From Hemicordylus capensis (Eukaryota; Chordata; Lepidosauria; Squamata; Cordylidae): a stretch of DNA of 64,000 bases. Position numbers and translations under genes: made by a program. The notes beneath the pieces were generated by a model. That model worked only from the letters and a program-made list of their open reading frames with translations. It was not told where the DNA came from and ran no database searches. The stretch spans positions 334,193,250-334,257,249 of the forward strand of contig NC_069659.1 of the NCBI RefSeq assembly GCF_027244095.1. The letters run 5' to 3'. Below are positions 59,964 through 64,000 of this stretch, in pieces. Position 1 is the stretch's first letter. The number at the start of each line of letters is the position of its first letter.

Positions 59964-62900
59964 TGCCTCCCACTGTAGCAACTCCATCGCAGTCAATCAG
60001 CAAGTTTGCCTCACTCGTGACAAGCCAACTCTGCAGCCAGCAAAACTGCTCCCCCACCACACCCATGCCTGCATTTGAACTGGATCCAGTCGGGAAACCC
60101 TAATTTTGGGAGATTATCTCCCTGCTTGTAAATTCACCATGGGGAAACAAGCCACTTGCTTAAGCTATAATAAAGCCAGAAGGGGTATCCTGCAGCAGAA
60201 GCAAGGAACGTCACAAAACAACAAAGCAGCAGATACTATTTGAACAAACCTTTCTGGCAGTAAGCACCCAGTTGAGGGACCATGGTAAGATCCCTCTTGC
60301 CACAAGGCCAAATGGACTTCCCTCATGTGGTTGGTGTTGTCCTGTGGTAAAGTTTACCTCACGTGACCACTTGGCAAATATGTATTTATTAGCTGGGCCG
60401 GGCACTTCCCCCACCCCCTGACCGTGGTTTCTGGCTGGCTTTCAAGCCGGCCCACCCCCTCCTCCTGCCTGCTAAAGCCTGCTGGGCCTGCCTGCCTCCA
60501 CCTCCTCATCCCGGCAGCTGAGGCGGGCTGCCTCCTCCTCATCCCGGCACCTCCTCATCCCGGCGGCCATTTTCTCCTCATCCCCATTGCTTGTCTGGCA
60601 GCTGCTCGCAAACTCTCGCAAGAGCTGCCACACATGGGATTAGCAACGGGTATGCCTAGGAAAAATAAATATATAGATAGTTAGAATCACATAACTTTAA
60701 AGTTGGAAGGGACCCTGGAGGTCTTCTAATCAGGGATAGCCCTTTCACGAGGCAAGATGAGGCGGTTGCCTCAGGCAGCCTCAGACAGCAGATTACTGGG
60801 GCGCCAGGAGAGTGTAAAAGATGCTGCTGCCATCAGGGCAGCTCATCAGGACTGAGTTGACCCTTGCAAGCTTTGAAAGGAGCGCCTCTCCCCACACTGT
60901 TTGAGAAGCTTGCAAAATGTACAAGGAGAAGAGAGGGGGCTGCTGGCAACCTTCCCTCCTACCAGCTCCAATCTCGGAGCTTGCAAGAGGTTGGTTTTGA
61001 AAGGGGGCCGGCCAGCTCCAGGGGCGTAGGGCAAGGCAGCGTTGGGCACCTCGTCTCAGGCACCACAGTGCCTTGGGCCAACCCTGCTTCTAGTTCAGCC
61101 CCCCCACCCCCAGCCCTCTCAGAGCAGGAAAGTGCAGCAGCAATTCTGAGAGGTGCCCATCCAGCCCCTCTTTTATGAGTCCTTTAACCATGAGTCTGCC
61201 TTCGATCACTGGTCTCTCTCGCCGAGTACTGTCTCTCCAGACTGGCTGCAGCTTCTTCCCAAGGTCTCAGGCAGAGGCTTTTCCCAGCACCAGGACCTTT
61301 TAACTGGCCATTGCCCCTGGGCCTTTTTGCATGCAAAGCATGCGCTCGACCACTGAGCAACGACCTCTCCCTAGTGACCGGAAGGATCCTAGAAGGTTTC
61401 CTCAGTTTCTAACTTTCCCCTTTGCTCTGCTTAAACAAGAGTTCGAGCAACTCCAAAGCTTATTAGCCTACTAGATACAATGAGATATTCCCTAAGTTCC
61501 TTGAAGGAAGAAAGGCACACAGTACAACAGCCAATTATAGGACAGCTGGTCTGCCTCATCTGCCTCTCTTTGGGACTAGTGCAACCACTCAGATTTGTAA
61601 AATTGAACTCCTAGGCTTCGTACAAGTGCAAGAATCAGGACCCTGAGTTACAGAAGCAGCTGTGGAGGAGAAAACCCACTGAAGACTTTGCATACAGCCT
61701 CTTGGAGAAGAGAAGAGAAATGTTGCTTTTATCCATACATGCATTCACTCAAGCCCATAATGAAGTTGTCAAGGAACAAAAACAATTTATTGCGCTATGA
61801 TTTTGGCTTAGCAGAAATCGTTCCAGGCATGCATTTCTCTCCTCAAGAGTGAAGCTCATTGTTAACCGGAGATCCCCATGCAAAAGGCTTGCATGCATAA
61901 AAGTTACGGTCAGCAAAAATTAGAAGAAAGCGATTTTGGAAGATTTTTATTTTTTTTAAAACACCATTCATTAAAAGTGGAGAAGGCAAAGCCAATTTCC
62001 TGGCTAACCTGTGCAGCTTCTAGCGCACTCTTGTGTTCTTCCAGTGTCACTACAAGCTGGTCATGTTGGGAGAGTAAACTCTTATGCTGCAGCTACACAA
62101 AAGAAACATCAAGACCACATCAAGCTTGATTCCAACAAATACCAAGGCAAATGCCAATTATTCAGCTCTGAAATATATTCTTATAAATGCTGCCTAGTGA
62201 ATGAAGATGCAAAATTAAATACAGCTCCCCTTTCGGAGGTGGGGGTCACTGCTAGGGAGTGTTTTTAAAGGTGTGGGGGCTCAAAGAAGAAGCTAATGTT
62301 GTGCAAAGTAATCAATGTTGCACTACCATGCATCAAGCGTCTTTCTTTTGTCATTGTTATGAAAGGAATAAAATCAAAGTTTCTTTTCTTTTCTTATGAA
62401 ATACAGACTCACTCTCAATCAATCAGGTGATCCTGTGGTCTGGTTATGGCAGAAACGGCTCGTTAAATTGCACAGCAGCAATTTAATGAAGCATCAACTG
62501 CAATCCCATGCACACTTACCTAGGAGTAAGCCACAATGAACTAGTGGCACTTACTTCTGAGTAAATATTCATACCACTGCACAGATTAGCTGAAGCCAGC
62601 TCTGCATCAATAAGTGAAGGCAATGTGTGCTGGCTGCATTTTTTATTTATCGCATTTATATACTACCCTATATACAATTTCTGGGCGGTTTACAAATTAA
62701 AACGCAACAATTAAAACCTTAAATCATATAAAATAAATCAAGGCAACCAGATGATTCCAATTAAATTAAAAGTTACATGCAAAGGGGATCTCAGTCAACA
62801 GTACTGAAAAGAAAGTCAGTTCCTGAATGATAACAGACTGGTTGAACTGGAAGCTGACTCTTCAAGACTGTCTGGCCCCTCCTGAACCTCAATGCACACC

Positions 62901-64000
62901 AACCCAATCTCTCCACAGACAGAGACTTTCAGAGTATGATCTCAGCTCAGCTCTGCCCTCCACAGCCAAGTTCTGCTGTGCTCCCAGCTGCAGCAAGCAA
63001 GGCTCTGCAGTCAAGTGTTGGGTCCTAGAGAGAAAGGTCTTCCAAGCTATTTTATCAGTCAATAATCATAGGAACCTAGGGAGCTGCCATTTACCGAGTC
63101 AGGCCATTGGTCTATCAAGCTCAGTATCGTCTTCACAGACTGGCAGCGGCTTCTCCAAGGTTGCAGGCAGGAATCTCTCTCAGCCCTATCTTGGAGAAGC
63201 CAGGGAGGGAACTTGGAACCTTCTGCTCTTCCCAGAGTGGCTCCATCCCCTGAGGGGAAGATCTTACAGTGCTAACACATCAAGTCTCCCATTCATATGT
63301 AACCAGGGCAGACCCTGCTTAGCTAAAGGGACAAGTCATGCTTGCTACCACAAGACCGGCTCTCCTGCATGAAGAGCATGAAGCGGGCAGATGCTCTTCC
63401 CAGAGCAGCCCATATCTTACAGTGCTCACATGTAGTCTCCCCTTAGCAAACGGGACAATTCATGCTTGCTACTGCAAGACCAGCTCTACCACAACCTATT
63501 CTTCTCTTAATTATTACTAATTATCTTTGATAGGGGGTTCTTGCCCCCACTGCCTCAGAACCCTCTGCAGCAATGTTACATTACAGCAACGTATTTTTTG
63601 TTTCACTACAGTGCCAAAGAAGGAGCAGTTCACAAGCAGGCGTGCCCTTATTTTCTCAAAGATGAACACTTGGATATATGTAGAGCAGTGCTACCCTGCA
63701 CCCAAGCAATCTGGCCTATGCATACCCTTATCAGATTCCACATTTTACATCCTTTATTGCATCTTCATTATAAGAACCTGGTGCTGACACATGAGAACAC
63801 TGGGTTACTGTATTCTTCTTTTCTCAAGCCAGGAAAGTCATACAGTCATAATCCCATTTCCCAATCGGCGTTTTTATTCTCTTTTGCAAGTCCCCCCTGT
63901 CACCACCGCTGCTTTGGGAGATCAAAAATCTTACCTTGACATCTTGCAACTGCGTATGGATATCTTGGTGGGCTTTCCTCAGCTGCCTATTCTCTTCTCG
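33152..64000 (-). CDS. GOLIM4: GOLIM4 (GPP130), C-terminal 527 residues, 11 exons
   Basis: Golgi integral membrane protein 4, a type II protein cycling between cis-Golgi and endosomes; family knowledge includes manganese-induced loss from the Golgi. Eleven minus-strand exons with canonical GT-AG ends join into 1584 coding bases in one frame. Conserved blocks from memory of the human protein: REENRQLRKAHQDIHTQL, QLVVTLEEHKSAL, YEEQLEQQRLAVQ, NPADDPNNQGEDEFEEAEQ, NPDQQEDNVDEQYQEE, DLTEEKKRELEHN, and the C-terminus HRRGEM (human HRRAEM). Human GOLIM4 is near 696 residues, so about 175 N-terminal residues (cytosolic tail, membrane anchor, most of the coiled coil) lie to the right of the window. 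No frameshift or stop; it looks functional. The introns total about 29 kb and hold most of the transposons described. Confidence 0.96.
33311..33734. other. GOLIM4 intron, unassigned part
   Basis: Purine-rich next to the acceptor on the plus strand (the transcript's polypyrimidine tract). Nothing else recognised. Confidence 0.4.
33735..33896 (-). mobile_element. CR1 3' fragment (antisense)
   Basis: Reads GGCCAATCAGATGCCTCCAG and AAGCTCACAAGCAGGGAGTG, the reverse of the CR1 3' region (compare 11030-11060). Confidence 0.75.
33897..33936. repeat. (TATG)n microsatellite
   Basis: About nine tetranucleotide units between a CR1 fragment and a SINE tail. Confidence 0.96.
33940..34145 (-). mobile_element. 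tRNA-derived SINE, CATTCAGCCATG type (antisense)
   Basis: Tail TTTACATTTATATTCCACTC and TTCCTCCAAGGAGCC, middle GAAGTAGGTTAGCCTGAGAG, head ending in CACACTACACCACACTGGCT. Antisense of the SINE at 45680. Confidence 0.88.
34146..34911. other. GOLIM4 intron, unassigned
   Basis: Nothing recognised with confidence. Confidence 0.4.
34912..35010. mobile_element. Fragment of the ATTCTCAC-ended MITE family
   Basis: Shares GGAAGCACACACAGCTCCCA and AAACCTAGGCAGATCACAGT with 44150-44240. Confidence 0.55.
35238..35318 (-). CDS. GOLIM4: GOLIM4 exon, 27 codons
   Basis: AQGDLTEEKKRELEHN then GEQPYGEHDEN. Acceptor TTTTTACAG at 35319-35327. The chosen donor is AAT|GTAGGT (phase 0), which pairs with the phase-0 acceptor of the terminal exon. 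A second GT four bases downstream (TAG|GTACTA) is weaker and would need a different acceptor. Confidence 0.93.
35319..35589. other. GOLIM4 intron, unassigned
   Basis: Nothing recognised. Confidence 0.4.
35590..36067 (+). mobile_element. Serial-hairpin MITE, copy C
   Basis: In a GOLIM4 intron. Left end GACCGGGTCTCACGATC, right end inward TGGGCTATTCTCATGATT; AATG occurs on both sides (35586-35589, 36068-36071). Hairpins: GGTCTCACGATCAGTGAGACC at the left end, the GGGGGTCT/AGACCCCC pair, GGGTTTGC with GCAAACCC (35898-35930), GAACCACCGGGCTT with AGCCCGGTGGTTC (35968-36002), and ATCGGGCTAG with CTAGCCCGAT (36016-36045). Confidence 0.75.
36068..36335. other. GOLIM4 intron, unassigned
   Basis: Nothing recognised. 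Confidence 0.4.
36336..36418. repeat. (GT)n(GA)n compound microsatellite
   Basis: About 22 GT units followed by about 20 GA units with interruptions. Confidence 0.97.
36548..36850 (-). mobile_element. CR1 3' region (antisense)
   Basis: ATAAGAACGTAAGAGC start (tail repeat), GACCAAAGGTCCATCCTTAC, then CTGCCTCTGAATCCAGAGGT and TTTGTCTAATCCCCTTTTTA, GTGGCCATCACC: the CR1 3' region read backwards. Confidence 0.8.
37053..37121 (-). CDS. GOLIM4: GOLIM4 exon, 23 codons
   Basis: MVGNPDQQEDNVDEQYQEEG then EEE; acceptor CTTCTCTGTAG, donor GAG|GTAATA. Nearly identical to the human segment. Antisense CR1 pieces lie on both sides (36548-36850 and 37235-37525). Confidence 0.95.
37235..37525 (-). mobile_element. 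CR1 fragment, first part (antisense)
   Basis: Minus strand encodes KANSMLGIIKMGIENKTANI and the following residues of CR1 ORF2, plus antisense CATGCATGATTTTATAGACA. It continues at 38531-38705 on the other side of two younger insertions. Confidence 0.85.
37526..37582 (-). repeat. Family R, part 1 of a split copy
   Basis: Tail part of family R (AAAGTTTCCAAAGCAGTTTA), comparable to 53595-53625; split from 38349-38530 by a Helitron-like element. Confidence 0.6.
37583..38348 (+). mobile_element. Helitron-like element with a large internal palindrome
   Basis: Starts TCCTCTCTAATAAAACGC, close to the TC...TAATAAAA 5' ends of vertebrate Helitrons. Ends with a short hairpin (GCCCGTTTTTCAACGGGC at 38319-38336) about ten bases before CTTG, near the Helitron CTRR rule. 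It sits between A and T with no target duplication. Just inside the left end is a second hairpin (CTTGGTGTCCGTCC with GGACGGACACCAAG). 38058-38298 is a near-perfect palindrome. No Rep/helicase coding, so non-autonomous. The 3' end CTTG is not the usual CTAG, which lowers certainty. Confidence 0.6.
38349..38530 (-). repeat. Family R, part 2 of a split copy
   Basis: GTCCTCGAAGGGCTCACAAT, ACACCAGCAACAGTCACTGG and GGATAGGGCCAGTTACTCTC match the family. Confidence 0.7.
38531..38705 (-). mobile_element. CR1 fragment, second part (antisense)
   Basis: Minus strand reads SVSKCKVMHIGAKIPNFTYT and then ERDLEVVMDSSLKVLTPCTA, directly preceding, in CR1 ORF2, the segment found at 37235-37525. Confidence 0.85.
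38706..39699. other. GOLIM4 intron, unassigned AT-rich
   Basis: A/T-rich runs at 38810-38920 and a short (AC)n at 38904-38918. No repeat family recognised. Confidence 0.45.
39700..41066 (-). mobile_element. LINE reverse-transcriptase fragment, family unassigned
   Basis: Minus strand: RQGCVLAPYLFNLCINDL, an in-frame stop, then a 382-residue frame with YADDAVILSE (catalytic YADD), DEHLQINYDKSKIMCF, NQIKYLRVIFQ and a C-terminal Cys/His cluster CRCGSGDTETVAHILLHC. The 3' end has a TTACATTACAT-type tail (39690-39712). It is unlike the CR1, L2 and BovB proteins in the window. The frame has stayed open, so it is not ancient. R4/Dong-like or another minor LINE clade are possibilities I cannot decide. 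Confidence 0.75.
41067..41345 (-). mobile_element. L2-like LINE tail (antisense), probable
   Basis: TTTATATTCTGCCCTTCAGC resembles the reverse of an L2-like tail; the following 200 bp read like an antisense 3' region of the same class. Confidence 0.4.
41466..41904. mobile_element. Tc1/mariner (pogo/Tigger-like) MITE
   Basis: 439 bp, flanked by TA (41464-41465, 41905-41906). Ends CAGATGGACCCTGTTATCCA and, inward from the right, CAGGAGAACCTCAATATTTG. The CAGNNGNACC-type ends are like those of pogo/Tigger derivatives. No coding capacity. Confidence 0.75.
42099..42234. mobile_element. hAT-type MITE with 8-bp TSD
   Basis: 136 bp, ends CAGGGGTGCACAACTT and, inward from the right, CAGGACTGCACAACTT; perfect TSD ATCCAAGT (42091-42098, 42235-42242). 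It lies within 100 bp of a GOLIM4 donor site. Confidence 0.9.
42326..42490 (-). CDS. GOLIM4: GOLIM4 exon, 55 codons
   Basis: KAAVDDVNPADDPNNQGEDE, then FEEAEQEREESLPEENKQLK, ANNQKENPEMEEHLV. Acceptor AATTGCAG, donor GTG|GTGAGT, phase 0 at both ends. The best-conserved exon in the window against human. Confidence 0.97.
42491..43085. other. GOLIM4 intron, unassigned
   Basis: No repeat recognised. Confidence 0.4.
43086..43204 (-). CDS. GOLIM4: GOLIM4 exon, 119 bp
   Basis: Completes a split Asn codon, then YERHNHHPDEAEEEEQNNVN and EQQERHLDHQAQREENADS. Acceptor TTTTTGATCAG, donor TCG|GTGAGA. Human counterpart begins AYERDNQHQDEAE. Confidence 0.94.
43445..43521 (-). CDS. GOLIM4: GOLIM4 exon, 77 bp
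   Basis: QQSHYDNLDQDIVQGEEQGA then QEEDE; begins and ends inside codons (Ser split upstream, Asn split downstream). Acceptor CATCTTTTCAG, donor A|GTGAGT. Human counterpart QQAHYDAMDNDIVQG. Confidence 0.95.
43704..43960. mobile_element. hAT-type MITE inside CR1
   Basis: 257 bp with TSD GCCATTGC (43696-43703, 43961-43968). Inverted ends share CATCCAGAGCAAGGAA. An internal dyad around ATGTGTCCCCGAGGGCAC recurs in the copy at about 58690-58970. Confidence 0.85.
44015..44253. mobile_element. MITE with 3-bp TSD inside CR1
   Basis: 239 bp, ends GAGGGTATTCACATAATCAA and, inward from the right, GAGGTCATTCTCACAATCAA; ATT duplicated at 44012-44014 and 44254-44256. The CR1 sequence on each side joins cleanly, which confirms ends and TSD. 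The ends resemble those of the serial-hairpin MITEs (GAGGCGATTCTCACGA). Confidence 0.85.
44451..44640. mobile_element. Fold-back element
   Basis: Arms of about 85 bp: CTAAGAATATTCTTTGGAGA and CCTGAGACAAACTTCTGAGC pair with GCTCAGAAATTTGTCTCAGG and TCTCCAAGTAATATTCTTAG around a 13-base loop at about 44540. Weaker pairing may extend outward. No target duplication found. Confidence 0.7.
44641..45078. other. GOLIM4 intron, unassigned
   Basis: Nothing recognised. Confidence 0.4.
45079..45317 (-). CDS. GOLIM4: GOLIM4 exon, 239 bp, with NAGNAG acceptor
   Basis: QPPTVRTITRYKSAYEEQLE, QQRLAVQRAEEASRLRERQE, SLHQGRLQEHLLRQQQLQER, ELTLRRQAEQDEEQFKHHL. Acceptor is ...CCACTAGCAG|CCG, so splicing after TAG or after CAG would keep or drop one Gln. 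Donor AG|GTGATC splits the next Ser codon. Gln/Arg/Glu-rich helical sequence. Confidence 0.95.
45400..45595 (-). mobile_element. SINE with tRNA-like head and CR1-like tail
   Basis: Antisense: TGCCATATACCGAGTCAGAT (3' body), CTATCTGGAGATGCCAGGGT, then GTTTGAACCTGGGACCTTCT (antisense B box). Shares the 3' body of the 5S-headed SINEs but has only the tRNA head. Confidence 0.8.
45680..45895 (+). mobile_element. tRNA-derived SINE, CATTCAGCCATG type
   Basis: GTGTGGTGTAGTGGTTAGAG (A box), GAGGTCAAATCCCCATTCAG (B box), GGGTGACTCTGGGCCAGTCA, tail CTTGGAGGAAGAGTGGGATA and TAAATGTAAAAATAAA. Typical Sauria-type SINE by recollection. Confidence 0.9.
46130..46365 (+). mobile_element. tRNA-derived SINE with BovB-like end
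   Basis: Complete copy: AGTGGCGCAGCAGGAAAATG, GGTTGCCGGTTTGAATCCCT, body GAAGATGCTGAAAGGCATCA, end GTCGAAATCGACTTGACGGC followed by ACACTTTACC. Best copy for comparing with the BovB 3' end at 25895-25920. Confidence 0.88.
46380..46520 (-). mobile_element. LINE tail scrap (antisense)
   Basis: TTTATTTATTTTGATGATTT and GTATCCTGCTTTTCTATTCC resemble an antisense L2-like tail. Confidence 0.4.
46812..47772. mobile_element. 961-bp fold-back hAT element
   Basis: Flanked by perfect TSD TTCCATGC (46804-46811, 47773-47780). Ends TAGTGATGTGCATGG and, inward from the right, TAGGGGTGTGTCCGAAC. Nearly the whole length is two inverted arms of about 460 bp meeting near 47260: for example CAGTGGCCGTAATCTACTGT at left and ACAGTAGATTACGGCCACTG at right. 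The centre holds two further hairpins in tandem (GGCCCGGTCTACCCGCCGGG repeated). Very GC-rich with poly-C/G tracts. No transposase. Confidence 0.9.
47781..48045 (+). mobile_element. CR1 3' end (chicken-like type)
   Basis: GACATTAGGAAGAACTTTCC, CAGTGGAACTGTTTGCCTCA, GGGATCCTGGAGCAGTGGAC, CCCTCCCAACTCTAAAACTC, ending in ATTCTCTAATATTCTAG. A different CR1 subfamily from 7602-11131. Confidence 0.75.
48265..48445 (+). repeat. Interspersed repeat family R, diverged
   Basis: AAAGAGGCACCATTCAAAGG, AACTGGCCCCATCCAATCTC and TTTTGGGGACACAGAACCTT align with family R; more diverged than the others. Confidence 0.55.
48446..49664. other. GOLIM4 intron, unassigned
   Basis: About 1.2 kb without a recognised repeat. 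A short stretch near 49670-49735 resembles the antisense SINE 3' body. Confidence 0.45.
49873..49940. repeat. (GAAGA)n microsatellite
   Basis: About twelve pentamer units, followed by a short LINE-tail-like stretch (GGCGGTATATAAATTT at 49972-49988) and a second run of the same pentamer at about 49995-50020. Confidence 0.9.
50145..50330 (-). mobile_element. SINE fragment, tRNA head (antisense)
   Basis: GGGGTCTTTCCAAGCCCTAC, GATGCCAGGAAATGAACCCA, ACTTCTGCATGCATATC match the antisense tRNA-headed SINE at 45400. Confidence 0.6.
50333..50455. mobile_element. hAT-type MITE, sister of 42099
   Basis: Ends TAGGGCTGCACAACTT and, inward from the right, CAGAGCTGCACAACTT. Flanks CTCTAGAC (50325-50332) and CTGTAGAC (50456-50463) match at 7 of 8 positions. 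Confidence 0.75.
50464..51712. other. GOLIM4 intron, unassigned
   Basis: No confident repeat; 50920-50990 resembles part of the short palindromic repeat. Confidence 0.4.
51721..51959. mobile_element. hAT-like MITE with 8-bp TSD
   Basis: 239 bp between perfect direct repeats TTCTAGAG (51713-51720, 51960-51967). The ends TAGGGGTTCC and, inward from the right, CAGGATCTTT are only weakly alike, so the TSD is the main evidence. Confidence 0.65.
52025..52054. repeat. (AC)n microsatellite near a GOLIM4 donor
   Basis: Fifteen units; on the transcript strand it is (GU)15 starting about 48 nt downstream of the donor at 52102. Confidence 0.98.
52103..52459 (-). CDS. GOLIM4: GOLIM4 exon, 119 codons (acidic stem)
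   Basis: VPLHSQQPLVGEEANRGVHL, middle NVIEGHAPRELNIQQKQEAG, then EDEEEHEEQVEEEHKKELEE, EEMEQAGQPERLAEDLDQAP, EEQEWKEKEQAEEETNVLGG, RSRSE. Acceptor TCTGTTTTCAG, donor GAG|GTGGAT (weak, but phase-consistent with the next exon). The second half matches the human VEEEHRKALEEEEMEQ region; the first half is poorly conserved. Confidence 0.94.
52460..53574. other. GOLIM4 intron, mostly unassigned
   Basis: 52890-52930 ends in GTGCATATCCCTAAA, like an end of the TAGGGATGTGCA MITE family; its other end was not found. Confidence 0.4.
53575..53830 (-). repeat. Interspersed repeat family R
   Basis: TTTATATACCACTCTTCAAC, CCCCAAAGGGCTCACAATCT, ACCAGTTACTCTCCCCTTGC, GAGAATCACTACTTGAGAAG. Confidence 0.7.
53945..54395. 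mobile_element. SINE inserted in a SINE
   Basis: An antisense CATTCAGCCATG-type SINE (53945-54069 and about 54297-54395) is split by a sense copy (about 54070-54296) of the same family. The outer copy breaks at GAGAAGTGACTGG and resumes at ATCATGGCTGAATGGGG. Confidence 0.85.
54599..55674. mobile_element. hAT element, 1076 bp, non-autonomous
   Basis: Perfect TSD CTGGTTAC (54591-54598, 55675-55682). Ends TAGGGATGTGCAAAAAATTT and, inward from the right, TAGGGGTGTGCAATTCGG. Subterminal GATTCGG repeats occur many times on both strands at each end, as expected for transposase binding sites. Internal palindrome at 54804-54886 (GTGTGGATTCTATGATAGC). No transposase. Confidence 0.92.
55683..56524. other. 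GOLIM4 intron, unassigned
   Basis: No confident repeat. AT-rich at 56200-56400. Confidence 0.4.
56525..56790 (-). mobile_element. tRNA-derived SINE with BovB-like end (antisense)
   Basis: GTAAAGTGTGCCGTTGAGTT, GTGTCGACTCCTGGCGACCA, GATGCCTTTCAGCGTCTTCG, ACCAGCGAGGATTCAAACCG. Complete. Confidence 0.85.
56930..57090 (+). mobile_element. LINE tail scrap
   Basis: TTTTTAATTGCGGTTGTGAA and CATTTGGATTGGCTGGTATA resemble an L2-like 3' end, followed by AAATAAAATAAATGAA. Confidence 0.5.
57100..57355 (-). mobile_element. tRNA-derived SINE with BovB-like end (antisense)
   Basis: AAAGTAGCGCCGTCGAGTCG, GTTGACTCCCAGCGACCAAA, GATGCCTTTCAGCATCTGCC, GGGATTCAAACCGGCAACCT. Complete copy, 340 bp upstream (in genomic plus direction) of a GOLIM4 exon. 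Confidence 0.85.
57693..57860 (-). CDS. GOLIM4: GOLIM4 exon, 56 codons
   Basis: SQVEEYRQLKDTLKKMPSFQ, KPDSAQQSHVSPLTPAPSPL, SDSKARDADVNEEPKE. Acceptor GAATTCTAG, donor GAG|GTAGCA. Human counterpart TQVAEYKQLKDTLNRIPSLR. The coiled coil ends here and a Ser/Pro-rich linker begins. Confidence 0.95.
57861..58624. other. GOLIM4 intron, unassigned
   Basis: Nothing recognised. Confidence 0.4.
58625..59265 (-). mobile_element. CR1 3' region (antisense) with a MITE insert
   Basis: CATAAGAAAACCTCTGCTGG, CAGACCAAAGATCCATCAAG at left, CCAATCACATGCTTCTGGTA, TCCTCCATAAATGCGTCTAA and GCCATCACCGCATCCCATGA at right. About 58690-58970 is a second copy of the CAGAGCAAGG-type MITE (ends CAGAGCAAGGATGCCCTGGT and, inward, CAGAACAGGAATGCACTGGT). 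Confidence 0.75.
59266..60679. other. GOLIM4 intron, mostly unassigned
   Basis: Contains two short near-repeats at 59275-59335 (CTTGCCATCCGGTATCCATT and CTTGCCATCCAGTATCCATT) and the (AC)n noted separately. 60420-60620 is C/T-rich with CTCCTCATCCCGGC repeated. Confidence 0.4.
59903..59960. repeat. (AC)n microsatellite
   Basis: Twenty-nine uninterrupted units, the longest dinucleotide run in the window. Confidence 0.98.
60680..60730 (-). mobile_element. CR1 3' end scrap (antisense), split
   Basis: TTAGAATCACATAACTTTAA and AGTTGGAAGGGACCCTGGAG are the reverse of the chicken-like CR1 end; it continues after 61086. Confidence 0.7.
60731..61086. mobile_element. hAT-type MITE inside CR1
   Basis: 356 bp, ends CAGGGATAGCC and, inward from the right, CAGGGTTGGCC. 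TSD CTTCTAAT (60723-60730) and CTTCTAGT (61087-61094), 7 of 8 identical. Confidence 0.78.
61170..61375 (-). mobile_element. SINE with tRNA-like head and CR1-like body (antisense)
   Basis: TTTAACCATGAGTCTGCCTT, CAGACTGGCTGCAGCTTCTT, CCTTTTTGCATGCAAAGCAT, GCGCTCGACCACTGAGC. Diverged copy. Confidence 0.65.
61376..62008. other. GOLIM4 intron, unassigned
   Basis: Nothing recognised. Confidence 0.4.
62009..62092 (-). CDS. GOLIM4: GOLIM4 exon, 28 codons (coiled coil)
   Basis: LQHKSLLSQHDQLVVTLEEH then KSALEAAQ. Acceptor TTGTGTAG, donor CAG|GTTAGC. A second AG six bases in (CTGCAG) would drop Leu-Gln in frame. Human counterpart QQHKNLLSEHEQLVVTLEDH. Confidence 0.95.
62093..62494. other. GOLIM4 intron, unassigned
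   Basis: Nothing recognised. Confidence 0.4.
62495..62590. repeat. Short palindromic MITE
   Basis: GCAATCCCATGCACACTTAC and TAGGAGTAAGCCACAATGAA pair with the right half (CACTTACTTCTGAGTAAATA). Partial relatives near 2870, 14216, 22000 and 51962. Confidence 0.6.
62635..62745 (-). mobile_element. L2-like LINE tail (antisense)
   Basis: TTTTTTATTTATCGCATTTA, CAATTTCTGGGCGGTTTACA and AAATTAAAACGCAACAATTA, the reverse of an L2-like 3' end. Confidence 0.6.
62746..63069. other. GOLIM4 intron, unassigned
   Basis: Nothing recognised. Confidence 0.4.
63070..63365 (-). mobile_element. SINE with 5S-rRNA-like head, copy 3
   Basis: Antisense of 4388-4700, with GGGCAGACCCTGCTTAGCTA (5S box A region) at 63307-63326 and the CR1-like end at 63070-63090. 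Confidence 0.72.
63388..63490 (-). repeat. Extra copy of the 5S-SINE head
   Basis: GCTCTTCCCAGAGCAGCCCA, TCTTACAGTGCTCACATGTA, CTGCAAGACCAGCTCT repeat the head of the adjacent SINE in the same orientation, without the body: a partial head-tandem. Confidence 0.65.
63491..63934. other. GOLIM4 intron, unassigned
   Basis: Nothing recognised. Confidence 0.4.
63935..64000 (-). CDS. GOLIM4: GOLIM4 exon, partial at window edge (coiled coil)
   Basis: REENRQLRKAHQDIHTQLQD then VK, donor AAG|GTAAGA. Continues beyond 64000. In human this lies near residue 180, in the lumenal coiled coil. Confidence 0.95.

Noticed and set aside
1-64000. Endogenous retrovirus or LTR element
   Set aside because: No LTR pair, primer-binding site, gag/protease/integrase or envelope-like frame was recognised; all reverse transcriptases seen are of LINE type.

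Overview
This is vertebrate nuclear DNA, most likely from a squamate reptile (lizard). The only confidently identified host gene is GOLIM4 (Golgi integral membrane protein 4, GPP130) on the minus strand. Eleven exons are recognisable between 64000 and 33152. They join in one frame into the last 527 residues of the protein and its stop codon; the 5' exons lie beyond the right edge. The squamate guess rests on the repeat mix: CR1, L2-like and RTE/BovB LINEs, tRNA-derived SINEs with BovB-like or CR1-like ends, and many hAT-type and Tc1/mariner-type MITEs. The species cannot be named from sequence alone.

Layout. 1-7500: intergenic, with an L2-like fragment, MITEs and SINE-like repeats. 7505-11131: a long CR1 LINE with an esterase-like ORF1 and an endonuclease/reverse-transcriptase ORF2, damaged but recent-looking. 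11443-11718 (minus): an isolated exon resembling the pore and S6 region of TRPV5/6 channels, probably a relic. 11719-28400: intergenic, with an L2-like LINE, a Tc1/mariner element with 263-bp inverted repeats, BovB pieces, SINEs and MITEs. 28426-33151: probable GOLIM4 3' UTR and downstream flank. 33152-64000: GOLIM4 exons and introns; the introns are packed with nested transposons.

How the parts relate. GOLIM4 is a single-pass type II Golgi protein with a lumenal coiled coil followed by a long acidic Glu/Gln-rich tail. The window covers the end of the coiled coil and the whole acidic tail. The repeats form visible partnerships. One SINE family carries the same end as the BovB LINE in this window. 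Another SINE body has a CR1-like end and appears with either a tRNA-like or a 5S-rRNA-like head. Insertions into insertions give relative ages, for example CR1 older than an interspersed repeat older than a Helitron within one GOLIM4 intron. Nine short elements carry recognisable 8-bp hAT target duplications.

I found no retrovirus or LTR element, no CRISPR array, no functional tRNA or rRNA gene and no new multi-gene system. The most unusual objects are a 961-bp fold-back hAT element, a family of MITEs built from serial hairpins, and a Helitron-like element with a roughly 240-bp internal palindrome.
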